Part shown: positions 21,486-31,803 of the stretch, piece by piece
Numbering within the stretch: position 1 is the first letter of the stretch
Layout: each line of letters starts with the position of its first letter
DNA from: Perkinsus olseni
Taxonomy: Eukaryota; Perkinsozoa; Perkinsida
Direction: 5' to 3'
Assembly: GCA_013115125.1 (NCBI GenBank)
Contig: JABANN010000210.1
Span: 1-52,819, forward strand
DNA length: 52,819 nt
Made by a program: the position numbers and the translations under genes
Notes under the pieces: model-generated
Told to the model about the DNA's origin: nothing
The model's input: the letters and a program-made list of their open reading frames with translations, nothing else
Database searches by the model: none

Positions 21486-22730
21486 GTGGTGTTGTTCGCT
21501 CGGATCGTTATTTTTCCGTTTGGGCAGTTTAGTTTGAGCTTGCCGGACATGGGTGATCGCATCGATCCAGCTGTGGAAAGAGAGTTCTATTCGCATCGAG
21601 CTAGTTGGGTCGTGGGGCCCTCACGTCGATCGAGAGCATCTTCGAGTTCGGTGACTGTGTCAGGGAAGGCTGTGGTCACCGAGAGAGCGATTGTGCCTTA
21701 TACTCCAATTGGGGCTGCGGGGCAGCAGCGGAGTCGCGCGGGAGGCTCCAGTAATCGCAGGTTGCCCGATGTTGACGAGATGGATATCAGTTCCCACATG
21801 GAATGTGCAAGGGCGCCCTCCACCAATAAAAAGCGAGGGTCTGTTATCACTAGATATGTAGAATTGTGTGGGCGGCATGCAGTTGAGTCCTTCCCGATTA
21901 GCTCAGCGAGTCTGATACTCTTCGTGGTGTCACTGACGAAGAAGGCGTTGATGTATGAGACGGTGGCTGATTATGTTAATATCGTTAAGGTCGAATCCCG
22001 CCGATATTCCGAGGTACAGTTATCCCAGACTGCGGATGAAGAGGTACGTTTGACGTTGCAAGCAGCCAAGCGGCTTCTTGGGAATAGGAAGAAGGATAGG
22101 ACCGTAACGCTTAACGTTGCGCAAGTGCGTGTACTTTCATATCTCACCCCTGAGTCTGGTCGGCGGCGCAGCACAGTTGCTTACTTGATAGGCATGATGG
22201 GCTTGATGAGGTTGAAGGAGGTTGCCGCACTGAAACTTGGTGACCTAGCCTTTGGTGTACGAGGCGATTATGTGGCAATAAAGATAAGGTCGTCTAAGAC
22301 CGATCAGAGTGGTGTGGGCCGGACAATTTATATAGGTTGCGTATCAGCACCGATCCCTGATAGTTGTACCGAACACGCTTGTGCTGTCCACCGATTACTC
22401 AGGATGATTGAAAGTTTCGAGAGGTTAGACAGGAAGGACTCCCTGTTCGGAGCGTCATATTCACAACTTAGTGAAGATATTAAGTCGTTAGTCACAACAA
22501 CACTCGATGGTAATCTGGACGAGGAAGAAGCTGGGAAAAGAACGTCACACAGTATGAGACGTACTGGGGTGCGTCTACTAGCCGATGCTGGACTGCGCCT
22601 GGAAGACATCGCTGATTATGGGAGATGGAAAGATGTACGCACTGTCCAGAATAATTATATGAGAGATGCTAGTGGACGTCCAGCGCGCGAGAAGTCTTAC
22701 TCCCACAGAATGATGATTGAAGTATTCTGA
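21486..22730 (+). mobile_element. Tyrosine recombinase region of the DIRS-like element
   Basis: The C-terminal half has the R...HxxR...Y signature of phage-integrase-type recombinases: MRLKEVAALKLGD (Arg), HSMRRTGVRLLADAGL (His-x-x-Arg) and YGRWKDVRTVQNNYM (Tyr). DIRS elements use this enzyme in place of a DDE integrase. Part of the broken element 20378-23200. Confidence 0.88.
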
Positions 22731-23237
22731 GCTACTGCGGTACTATTTTACATGTAGTTTGAGCTCAGTAATCCCTTGCAATGATTTGACTTTGAGTGGA
22801 ATTAAGTTCGGGAGTCGAGTTGTGCTGAATTCAGCAGAGGTTGCGAGTGCCGGGAGGTAGGAGACCACAATTTACTGACTCGGTCCTAATTGGATATGGA
22901 GTCCGGTAATTCATGTGGTATCCTACTGAATATTGACTGACAGGTTCTCATCACCTGTTCGAGGTGAGAGACTATCAGTTATAGCGGTGTTACTACACCG
23001 ACGCTGCCAGTCACTATTCACACTCCCAACCTCTGCATCATGGGAATTTCACGTTGCAGTAGGTGTAGTTGTAGAACACAACATAAGTAGATTGGGCTCA
23101 TAGTGAACGAGATAGAGCAGATAGAAAGGTGGAGTAGTTGAGAGAATAGAGTGATAATGCGAAGCTAGTATGAGCAGCACAGCTCCATTGCGTTATGTAA
23201 ACAGTGCACAGGTCAGTGATATCTTAGCGCCCTTTGT

Positions 23238-24802
23238 GTATTGCACAGGGTGGCTGGTGGAAGGAAAAATAGACATTCTTTCCTGCGGCCTATTTTTCCT
23301 GCTGAAAAATAGGGAAAAATAGGAAAAATAGGCAAAATAGAAAATTTTTCGCTAAGGAGCGATTTGCAAACAAGAGGAATGGATCCAATAGGTTCGACCG
23401 GCCTTCCACACTTCCTGGTGAACTCCGCAGGGGGTACAGCATGGCATATTGGACGCAAGTTATGCCGGTCTTGAGGAGCTCTGCTCAAGAGGTGAACTGT
23501 AAGCATTCCTTCACTCTCTGCGGTCACTTGGACTCTGCAGCCACTGAAACGCAACATGGAGATTCTCCATTGGAGGAGTACTCATGAGGCATAAAGCTTC
23601 AAGAATTATGAATTTAGTATACTTCTTCAACGTGGAATTATCGGTGGCACTCATATTGAGTGACTCGACGAGACGGAATCATCTGTACCGGACGAGCTGC
23701 TGAATACGCGCTCGCGAGAATCACTTCGCACAGCGGCCCCGCGGAACCTCCTTACGGTTGTCCAGCGGAGGAAGGCGCCTCTAAATATATTATTCGTCGA
23801 CAGGTTATCCCTAAGGAAAGCTTGAGCACTGGTGGCACCAGTCTGGTGCTGAGACAATCACAAGTACTACAAACTTGGCAGGTTTACATGGCCACAAATT
23901 TTGTGTGAAGGTCCGGGCTTTGCCTGGAGCAAGTTCAAGCAAGCGTAGCAAGCATCGTTTGTGCGCGAGCTGTTCGCGCGCCCCTGTAATCGACCAGAGT
24001 GGTAGCAACGATATGTTGCGTTCGTGGTTGTAAGGAGCGGAACCCGGTGTGAGAAGGTCTTCCGGGCCGGTTCCGAGGAATTTTTTTTCTTTTACCCTTG
24101 GTTAGTTATCTGGGAGACATTGCCTGTGTGCTTGCGTGCCAGGCAATGTGACTGCGGTGTTGTATTGGCCGCTGGCCCGAGGCGTGTGGGACATCCTGGC
24201 GATGTCTGCTGGTCTTCGGGTCTCGGGCTAATTTACACCATAGTCTCACCCAACACTCCCAGTTGACTGATGCGATGCGGCGGAGCGCGTCTTGAACAAC
24301 TGAAGAAACGCTCTTGTGCAGCCGCCCCGCAGGGAGTTTGTGTGGCAAGGTATAGATAACTGAGTTATCATAACTCCAAATTCCACACTCGTCTTTCACA
24401 CTCCACCAGTAGGGGCAAGGGTCGCACGTTTCTCTCTTTTCCGTGAGCTTCGAGCTTTGATGGACACTCCTGCGCGCCTTAGATCCAACGACGAGCTCCA
24501 TCGATTCCGTCGTTACGAGTGTTTAAATCTTCCGAATGTTTCAGTTATATTTCTGTCAGAACTACGGCACATCTCTATGCCTCTAATCATTGATTAGTGA
24601 TCAATCACATCTCGCTCTTCCTTTTTCACCTTTTTTCTTGAGTTTTTCTCTCTTTTTTCCCAATTTCCTCCAAAATTTCCATTTTTTTTCTATTTTTCCT
24701 ATTTTTCCGGGGAAAAATAGGCATTCTTTCCTTCGGGAAAAATAGCCTTTCTTTCTGAAGGAAAGAATGAAAGAATGAAAGAACGGCCACCCTGGTATTG
24801 CA
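23238..24802. mobile_element. hAT-like non-autonomous DNA transposon with target duplication
   Basis: The element proper is 23246-24794 (1549 bp). Its terminal inverted repeats start CAGGGTGGC, the typical hAT beginning, and it is flanked by a perfect 8-bp duplication GTATTGCA (23238-23245 and 24795-24802). Subterminal regions on both sides carry many copies of GGAAAAATAG and ATTCTTTCC in both orientations, as expected for transposase-binding sites. Inside, I see no hAT transposase or dimerisation domain; the longest frame (about 24106-24501, minus) is unrecognised. It looks like a deletion derivative moved in trans. It inserted just outside the DIRS terminal region. The intact duplication and clean ends suggest recent movement. 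Confidence 0.88.
23828..23849. repeat. Two chained odd palindromes inside the hAT-like element
   Basis: 23828-23842 (7-base arms, centre 23835) and 23835-23849 (7-base arms, centre 23842). Same stepwise geometry as at 20015-20036 and 26770-26791. A separate 10-bp stem with a 13-base loop is at about 24117-24149, and a 15-base odd palindrome is near 24363-24377. Confidence 0.9.
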
Positions 24803-25313
24803 CTAGCGTGAAGCTAGTAGTTACTATTGAGACTAATCTTATTATATGCATAACTAAGAAGTATCAAGAGCCTTACTTCCTTTCCTATGTCACAGTTTCC
24901 GTCGAGTTCTAAGGGTGGCGAGTTTCCTGTCAACTCTAGTGAAAGGCCTGGCCAAGCCGGGAACACCACAGCCCAGCGAGGGCCTACACCTAAATTTCCC
25001 GACTTACCCGAATTCTTGAGGTGTGTCTATGATAGGAAAGATCATCTATTATTGCTTCCGCCAGGCACTTTCGATCATCAAAGGTTGTCATGTTAGGGTC
25101 AGATCATACCTCGGTTACCGGGCCATTGTTGAACCGCTTCCGAGTGGCCTGAGTTCACTCCGGCGTATCCTGGGTTGACCATGAGCGAGGGCAGGAAAGA
25201 AAGATACGCACAAGCAGTGGTTATGCGTATCTTATCGTATCGTACGGTTGTTAAGCACCCTCCTCCGAACTAGCCCAACATCATTGTCGATAACACAACG
25301 ACGACCTCTCAAA
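24803..25313 (+). other. Flank of the hAT element with a short ORF
   Basis: 24887-25096 encodes about 69 residues (MSQFPSSSKGGEFPVNSSER...), which could be a piece of a DIRS-like first ORF since the neighbouring DNA on the other side of the hAT element is DIRS-derived. I have no motif to support this. Nothing else is visible. Confidence 0.25.
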
Positions 25314-26250
25314 TCATCCAACGTTACATGATTGGCGTCCAACTCCTCGAATCGGTTGAGAGGAGCTTCGCCTCTTCAAGGTCTGTTCAACAGTACCATA
25401 AATGCCACGACTCATCCCTGGATACCGTATAACATCGCGAGCTGGCCGCTCGTCAAGCAATGCCCTCGTGCCCGATCGGGGCCCATGAGAACTATACGGG
25501 TCGAAGTGTCTAGCTACACTCCTGCTGTTGTTGCCCATCTTTTGAGGGTGTCTCCCCGAACTCGGATGAAGGGCGGGCGATCCTTCATCGCTGACCCGGC
25601 TCACTAGCTTGCTGCTCACGCCGGCCCTCTCTCGGGTGGGCTTCGCTGATTTCCTCGCTTCTTTGAGCGCCTTGGCCGGGATTCGATCCGGAGACCTCTC
25701 GGAATGCACCTTCGCAACTCCCTCCGGCGCGGCTTCGCTCGGCCGAGAGTTCAAAGCGCCACCGCCCCCTGGACTGGACTGCTGAGCAGTGGGTTCACGT
25801 CTGCTACGCTGAGGCGATGGCGGAGGGATCGGGTCAGTGGACGGTCCTGAAAACAGCGATCTTTCCTGAGGGAGGTCACGGCAGTTCATTGCCTGTGTGT
25901 CGTTCTGGTGGAGATGCTTCCACCTGGATTCCCCTGCTGTCTGTTCTTTTGGCTTTCGGCGTGCCTCCGGACGAGAGAGCATACTGAGGTATGAGTCAAA
26001 TGTCCCTCTACAAACCAAGGGAGGGGCCAGCCCGAAGTCTCTTCGACGATCTAGCGAGCCCTTCCAAAGAGACCAAGCGAGTGTTCGCCCAGGCGCTCCT
26101 TGGTAGCCCTACATGGTACGGAGCAGGGCCGCTATAGACGATCATTCACATGTTGCTACGAGAACCAGGGATGAGCACACCTTGTGTAGCAGGAGGCCCA
26201 ACTTTACGATAAGCTTTCTTAGACGCTCGTCTAACTCCTTGACATACCTG
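25314..26250 (-). CDS. Hypothetical protein, basic and low-complexity, several exons
   Basis: Minus-strand exons read: a helical block YVKELDERLRKLIVKLGLLL followed by HK, a GTGTGC...CATGTAG intron, then GYQGAPGRTLAWSLWKGSLD and RRRDFGLAPPL. These continue into a long Ser-, Arg- and Pro-rich frame (FDSYLSMLSRPEARRKPKEQ, PIPPPSPQRSRREPT, AKALKEARKSAKPTRERAG) that ends near 25314. The composition suggests an intrinsically disordered, possibly nuclear or cytoskeletal, protein. Its N-terminal exons upstream of 26250 are not found. No family recognised. 26300-27200 holds no other gene that I can support. Confidence 0.45.
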
Positions 26251-26769
26251 AGGAGTCAAAGAAGCTGGTCATACCGAGAAATCCATCAACGCCGAGGAGT
26301 ATTATGCTCCGAAAGGCCAGCACCGGAAGCACCTCCTGGATTCATTAGGAAGAGCAAAAAATATAATGTCGATGTCTCATGTTCTTGCGCACACATCAAC
26401 CAGCAGAGCTCGCTGTCACGAAGGAGCCACTGCTGTCCATTGCTAGTCCATCACCTGGTCCGCCTCTCGCTCCGTGTCCGGTATCGGGCGTATGCAGTCA
26501 GATGCTTCGACGTTCTATCAAGTGCCCTCGATGGAGATGTATCAGCTCTGAGCCAGGCAGCCACTCGAGCGCCTCCGAGCATCCCCGTCCACCCACCCGG
26601 GCCACCCTGAGTGCACCTCCAATCTCCACGCCTCTCGCTCGCCCTCGGCTGCCAGCGCTGCTGCTTGTGACGCCTGCCGACAGCAAACTCGGGCACGAAT
26701 GATTTACGAGGAATGTTTGCAGATCCCATCTCGCTCCGCTAGGAAACTACGCTGAAGCTAGCTAAGTCG

Positions 26770-26791
26770 CTGATGAGTCATCAGTGATGAC
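26770..26791. repeat. Two chained odd palindromes
   Basis: 26770-26784 (7-base arms, centre 26777) and 26777-26791 (7-base arms, centre 26784). The second starts at the centre of the first and is centred on its last base, the same geometry as at 20015-20036 and 23828-23849. Confidence 0.9.
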
Positions 26792-27200
26792 CCGAGGAGA
26801 ATAGGTCTAAGATCGGAATTTCAAAACCTGGTCGCCGTGTGCTACATCAGCCAGTCTCTTCACACGAGCAACGCCATTACCCACCTGATGGTTGAGCTGC
26901 CTCGCATCAGCGGTTTCTTGGACCAGTCGGATGAGTCGCTCAACCTTCCGATGAAGATCGGCCCGACAAGGACTGTGGGGTTGTTGAGTAAACCGATCCT
27001 GAGGCCTAGGGTCGAACCCGGGACTGCTTCCAACGCGTAAGAACCAGTGCTAGAATCTGTTTTGGTTTTGTGAAGGCACACGTTGGTCGCCGTCATTATC
27101 TAAGCCTCTCACTGAGCACATCAGCAAGAGTCCAACTGAGCCGGAACCAGTGTTGGACTATAAACTCACAACCTTCCAAGGCGATCGAACTCGCGGCATA

Positions 27201-27704
27201 CTAGGTCGGACCCAGTCCCGCCCACCATGGCCGCCTCACCTCTGCTAGGTCGAATGTCTCCTCGCCGTCCTCGCATCGTGATGATACACAATCTTGCTCA
27301 TCGTTCTTATAAATACCGCCTTCGAGGCTCCCTTCCGTTGTCCCCTCGTTAACCCCTACTAACTTCACACACTCCTCAATTCGCTCGCTTTCGTATTCGA
27401 TATCAAGTTCGCTCAAACGCCTCGATGCTTCAACGAGTTGCACCGTCTGCTCCCTCAACTGTGATCGAACCATGGCTAGCTCGAGGCGAAGGGCCGAGTT
27501 GTTCTGCTCAACGCACGGAGAAGCTGCTGGCTTCCTCGACTGTGGCATCGGGAGAACTCTGATCCGAAGCTGAGCCCTCCACAGTGATGCCTTTTCGGTG
27601 CATCGACCTCTCCCTGTAAGTGGCACGGTCGACCTCAAGATTCCCCGAGGGACTAGCGAACGCAACACCAAGACGTAAGAAACATGACGCTTACACAAGT
27701 TCAT
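27201..27704 (-). CDS. Coiled-coil protein or spliced C-terminal extension of PUS7
   Basis: The reliable part is about 27520-27201: NNSALRLELAMVRSQLREQ, then VQLVEASRRLSELDIEYESE, a clear heptad coiled coil, and an acidic tail. The upstream frame is less coding-like. The PUS7 stop at 27691 sits within a GTAAGC donor. Splicing from it to a CTTACAG acceptor near 27618 gives an acidic block (ITVEGSASDQSSPDATVEE), and a further short intron could bring in the coiled coil in frame. So this may be a separate small gene or a longer PUS7 isoform. Confidence 0.45.
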   Translation of the reverse strand: MNLCKRHVSYVLVLRSLVPRGILRSTVPLTGRGRCTEKASLWRAQLRIRVLPMPQSRKPAASPCVEQNNSALRLELAMVRSQLREQTVQLVEASRRLSELDIEYESERIEECVKLVGVNEGTTEGSLEGGIYKNDEQDCVSSRCEDGEETFDLAEVRRPWWAGLGPT

Positions 27705-29202
27705 CGGTGATGCGTGCGATCTTCTCCCACACCAACCTCAACTCTTCTTCGCATTCGCTCGGTATTAGCGGGCCATCTCCCTCGACCGGCTGATAAAAGT
27801 TGTGCCCCAACCACTCACGCACGAGGGCCGTGGCGAAGCACCCCGGTGGTAGGGAGAACGTGAGCTCGAGGGTATCCTTCTGAGGCCTCGTCCACTTCAA
27901 GTTGATCGGTCTTATCAATATTTCCCTCGCTTCTTTCGCCGGGTTAGCTCGGCCGTTTAGGGAAGGTAAGTAGAGGTCCTCTAGAATCCTGTCCAAGAAC
28001 CTGCCTGCCTTGTTCTGAGGCTTCAAACTGCTATTCACAGGCAAAGGCAGACACACGTGGCGAGCTATCGAGCTCTTCTTGCCGTCCCAAATGTAGGGTG
28101 GGAAGTGATGCACCGAACCACCAGGGCCGTTGATGACCAAGTCTCCTCGAAGAGGTCTAACACCGAGTTCGCTGACTCTGAACTGTACGAGGTAGTTCCA
28201 CAGGAGACTGTGCCATGAGTGAACGTAGCTCGCCCATTGATTTTGACTTATGGCCCGCTTCCAGTCGATGCTGTCACCCGACTGCTTTTCAGCTCTGGCC
28301 AACAAAAGGCGCATCTCGTGAGCCTCATAACCACTACCAAGAGCTTCATACACGGACCGAAGGGCGCCACCTCGAAGTTTCAGACGAACCCAGTCACGGC
28401 CCTTGGGACACAGCCCGATGAGCATGGCAACAACCGCCTCCAGAACGTCACCCTTCTCCAAGTACTGCCCAACGATGGGAGAGTTGAACCGGGGTACACC
28501 AAACCGTTGCAAGCCGAAAAAATTGACGAAGCCCGAGTCGCGTATCTTAGCTAGGACCTCGTCGTGCTTGGGGTGACCGATAATTCTCGAATCGCCGACA
28601 AAGGTGAGCTTGAACCAATTGCCTTCAAGGGCTCCCCACGTCAAGGGGACTTGAACGCCGACAGGATCCCCTAGCTCGAACGGTAGAGCCTCCCCTCGTC
28701 TAGAAGCGAAGAAGAGGTTCTGGAACTGTACTTGGGGAACTGTGATGTACTGCATAGTGTCCGCACCCTTGTCCTTCCGACCAGCATAAGTGAAGACCGC
28801 GGGGTCACACTTGGCAACCTCCGCCATAATCTTGATACACGTGTCGGTCTCGACCTTTGCTTTATGCAAGGTTAAGCGAACATAGGGGGCCGAGCTCACT
28901 TCATGACCGAAACTGTGCGGTAGAAGATACTCGCAAAGATTCGTGTTGAACTCAACCGGCCGGCCGTTGTTGCCAAGGGGGATCTCGCGAACCACGAAGT
29001 GCTCCGGAGCGAGAGTCAAGCCAGCCCTCTTCGAATCAACGCCGTGGCGCGTCCAAAGGAGGTTGCCCTCGAATGGCCGCTCCCAGTCGTTCAGCACAGT
29101 ATCAGTGCACATACCCATCAACTTGTGGAGTTCTCGAGACCCCGTGAGCTTGTGGATGGAGGATGCTGATGTTAGGCGTATCAAACGACGTCTATGCAAC
29201 AT
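27691..29202 (-). CDS. PUS7: TruD/PUS7-family tRNA pseudouridine synthase
   Basis: A 503-residue protein in a single open frame. It isomerises uridine to pseudouridine in tRNA and other RNAs (position 13 of tRNA in the bacterial TruD; U2 snRNA, mRNA and pre-tRNA sites for yeast Pus7). The catalytic motif TYAGRKDKGADTMQ lies at residues 138-151 with the nucleophilic Asp at 144. The second family signature VNFFGLQRFG is at 226-235, and a VHHFPPYIWDGKK region marks the TruD-specific insertion. The length is short to usual for eukaryotic Pus7. The N-terminal 30 residues are basic and could be a mitochondrial presequence. No intron is needed. The start chosen at 29202 is the first Met of the open frame. 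Confidence 0.92.
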   Translation of the reverse strand: MLHRRRLIRLTSASSIHKLTGSRELHKLMGMCTDTVLNDWERPFEGNLLWTRHGVDSKRAGLTLAPEHFVVREIPLGNNGRPVEFNTNLCEYLLPHSFGHEVSSAPYVRLTLHKAKVETDTCIKIMAEVAKCDPAVFTYAGRKDKGADTMQYITVPQVQFQNLFFASRRGEALPFELGDPVGVQVPLTWGALEGNWFKLTFVGDSRIIGHPKHDEVLAKIRDSGFVNFFGLQRFGVPRFNSPIVGQYLEKGDVLEAVVAMLIGLCPKGRDWVRLKLRGGALRSVYEALGSGYEAHEMRLLLARAEKQSGDSIDWKRAISQNQWASYVHSWHSLLWNYLVQFRVSELGVRPLRGDLVINGPGGSVHHFPPYIWDGKKSSIARHVCLPLPVNSSLKPQNKAGRFLDRILEDLYLPSLNGRANPAKEAREILIRPINLKWTRPQKDTLELTFSLPPGCFATALVREWLGHNFYQPVEGDGPLIPSECEEELRLVWEKIARITDELV

Positions 29203-29719
29203 TTAATAGAGCTTCACTCTACTATGACAAGACTCACGCCGGTTGAACCTTTAATGGCAGAACACATCTTCGCCGGTCGCGCTGGAAACTCGCACGCGAG
29301 AGCTCCCGGCTGAGATGATCGGAAGGGCAATCCCGACGACTGTCAACGCAACAATCGCAAGACTTATCGTACGCGTCAGCACCGAGGAGGCGACCGACGT
29401 CTTAAAGCGTTCACAGCATCAGATGCCTGGATGACAGCGGAGGCCTTCGAGACCCTCACTGTATATCAGCGAGGTCAATAGGTCAAACGCTAATTAGTGT
29501 TATACTCTGTTAAGTAAGAAATGGCTGTGAGATGCGAAAAAGCTGGTATGAGCAGCAGCAGCTGGTGCTGGCATGCCTAGCAGTAGGGTGAAAGTTCAGT
29601 GAAGCCATCAATGTACGCGACTCAATAATACAAACCATTGGAGGCATAGAAATGATACGACGACGAGAACAAGGATTATGGTCAAACGATTATCACGTCA
29701 GGTTGCTGGCTGATGGTTA
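29203..29719. other. Intergenic, no gene seen
   Basis: 5' side of PUS7 and 3' side of the next minus-strand gene. I see no ORF or repeat beyond a short GGTATGAGCAGCAGCAGC stretch near 29545 that resembles a DIRS terminal word. Confidence 0.5.
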
Positions 29720-30907
29720 TCAGCCACCAGAAGCAATCGTAATCAGAGACTCCGTAGCCTCCAGTCGGAAGGCACACAGACATGTACGATTATTGAAATC
29801 GGTGACAAAAATATCAGTCTGGCGGCCCTTGGAGAAGGCAAGCTTAGGGAAGAGATGCTTCACGATCCGCATGCTGAATAAATCGATACATAAATCGACA
29901 ACCTTCGCTCCGCTAACAGGATGGGTGTATCTGCAACACCGTCACACGAACAAGCAGCACTAGACTGACCTTATCCGACTTACCTGCGCATCGAGCAAGA
30001 TTCTCTGCCGAAAGCCTTAGCGATAGCATCAGCATCCTTGGGGCCTTTGACGGGTAGATGTCTAAGAGCCGAGCCCGCAGGTTGGAGGATGAAAGCCAGG
30101 TCAGTCTCCAGGAGTTGGATGAGATCGGTGGCACTGGGGTCGGTCTTGTCAAGGAGAGCGCTCATAGCCGAGATGTCGGCGAATTGATGGAGCGTGCTTA
30201 TCTAAGGATGAAAAATTACTGAATGGCATCTTTGGCTGAAGCTGGGGCCATTCGAGGTAGAAAGGTACTCGATGCTGCTGCTTTAGGGACAACTCACCTC
30301 CATTTCTCCACAAGTGAGGGAGAACACCAAATAAGCTGAACCACTTGAAGTAATCGGCACCATCTCCGGAAAGCGTTGGGTTAACAATCCGCCCTCCGAA
30401 GCAGGCAGGGGCTGTGCTGGTGGGCGAACAACCGATCCTATCTGAGAACAAGCCCGACTAAGAACCCCTTGTCAAGCTGGGTCGAAGCGCTCACCACTGT
30501 TGTGAGAAGCCTGGCCTGGTCACCCATCTCTCGACCGTGACGACCCTCCGACACATCGACCACCTGGACGTAGTCCACAGAGTAAGGTCCAGTGCCGAGG
30601 AGACGATGGCAGGCGGGCGGCTGGCAATCGCTCACCGGCGAGGCCTCTGATTTGGGGGAGCTCTGGTCTGCATACAGTTCCAAAGACGAACACTATCGGA
30701 AGCTCGCATTGAACAACATCATTAGTCGCAACCGTCGATTGTCTTACCAGATCCGGCGATAGTGTCGATTTCTTCACTTGGCGTTTTACCGGCAGCAACA
30801 GTTGTGCCGTCGCCAACTTCACCACGTCGTAAGAAAAGGCCAAGGACCATTAGTAACCCGAGGGAGTAGAGGAAAGTGAGCCTGCGAACAACGGAGTTTT
30901 CTTCCAT
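29720..30907 (-). CDS. Hypothetical single-pass membrane protein, multi-exon
   Basis: Exon 1 starts at 30907: MEENSVVRRLTFLYSLGLLM then VLGLFLRRG, an N-terminal signal-anchor segment. Later exons fit well by frame and GT-AG sites: VVDVSEGRHGREMGDQARLL; SAYLVFSLTCGEME; ISTLHQFADISAMSALLDKT through KDADAIAKAFGRESCSM; and a last exon YTHPVSGAKVVDLCIDLFSM, FSKGRQTDIFVTDF, LEATESLITIASGG, ending at a TGA at 29720-29722. Introns are 50-70 nt with GTGAG/GTAAG donors. The joint between exons 1 and 2 is uncertain in phase. No known domain recognised. A perfect 8-bp stem with a 4-base loop overlaps the stop codon and may act in 3' processing. Confidence 0.55.
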
Positions 30908-31095
30908 CCCGTCAGGCTCCTATTTGCAACACGAAGCCGTCTAGCCTAGAATGGAAGTTTCACTCAGTGCTCACAGCAAAATGAGCCGAAATTTTAGCGC
31001 GCGCCCGGCTGATCGATATATGCTCAATATCGGTACGTCTTCATGAATAGCCGAGTCGATTGAGTTGAGTAATTTCTTGGCATTAGCCGCTTACG

Positions 31096-31773
31096 ATGAC
31101 TTCTGAGACCGAGACAGAGTATTGGACGATCTCGACGGGTGTGGCTTGCCGGAATGGTTGGAGCTGTAGGGAGTGCAAAGGACCCATAGTTAAAGGCACC
31201 CCACTAGTCTGCAGGGACGGCCGAAAACTACGTTTCATGTACTTCACTACTTAGGCTCGCCTTTAGTCGTTTATCACTCTGGGCACAGGTATCATCCGAA
31301 GTGCTTCAGTGGTTACTCAGACGTGCGAACACAACCCGCTAACATAAGGTTAGTCAGACTGGCGTCTTCATCCATAGTCAACTGGCTTTTTGTCGTCTCT
31401 TCCGCCCTGCTCATCCTCAGAGATATCCAAGGGAAGTATCCTAACCTTAGCAGAGAGGCTCCAAAGGAGAAGGGACATGGCAAGTGGTCTACTTCCTGTG
31501 GATATGTTGGCTGAGCTCAACAGGAGTTGGTTGAAGTCTTTAATGTCTGAAATAACAAGGCCAGAAATTTTGCTCATTCGCGGACTGGAGCCTTTAGGGA
31601 AACTTTTAAACACAACCGCTTATTCCTTCAGGGATCAACCAGCTTTGGTCTCGGACGGGACCGAAAACTTTTCGTCACACTTTAAGTGTGAAGTCGCAAA
31701 GCACGAGCGAGAGGTGAACAGACTCGCAGTCTTCATTATGACAGGGAAGTCATCGACAGCCATGCGGTACTAG
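31096..31773 (+). CDS. Small PARP-type zinc-finger protein
   Basis: Three exons by my reading: 31096-31238, 31289-31311 and 31421-31773, giving about 172 residues. The first two make a zf-PARP-like domain: W near the start, GWSCRECKGPIVKGTPLVCR with the first Cys pair, then KLRFMYHPKCF with the His and last Cys. The C-x2-C and H-x2-C spacing fits the family, which binds DNA ends or nicks. The third exon is helical (LAERLQRRRDMASGLLPVDM, WLKSLMSEITRPEILL) and has no ADP-ribosyltransferase domain. The exon 2 donor is the weakest call; an alternative at about 31349 gives a shorter C-terminus. Confidence 0.65.
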
Positions 31774-31803
31774 ACCATCAGGAGTACTTCTTTTCAAGAG
31801 AAG

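Larger units (their letters stand above)
20378..23200 (+). mobile_element. DIRS-like tyrosine-recombinase retroelement, broken
   Basis: Parts in order: a piece of reverse transcriptase around a YVDD motif (about 20415-20535), RNase H (about 20563-21456), tyrosine recombinase (about 21486-22730) and a non-coding terminal region (to about 23200). A roughly 25-bp direct repeat (GGTAGGAGACCACAATTTAC within it) flanks the coding part at about 20383 and 22855. The RT/RNase H and recombinase combination places it in the DIRS order. The element is incomplete, though its recombinase region still reads openly, suggesting moderate to young age. An inverted copy of its terminal region is at 32745-32895. 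Confidence 0.85.

Noticed and set aside
23700-24050. GC-rich, hairpin-prone segment that could be a structured RNA or rRNA piece
   Set aside because: No recognisable rRNA core motifs, and it lies inside the hAT-like transposon.
24106-24501. 131-codon frame with Cys and His residues, considered as a transposase BED finger
   Set aside because: The Cys-x2-Cys and His spacing of BED fingers is not present, and no dimerisation domain follows.
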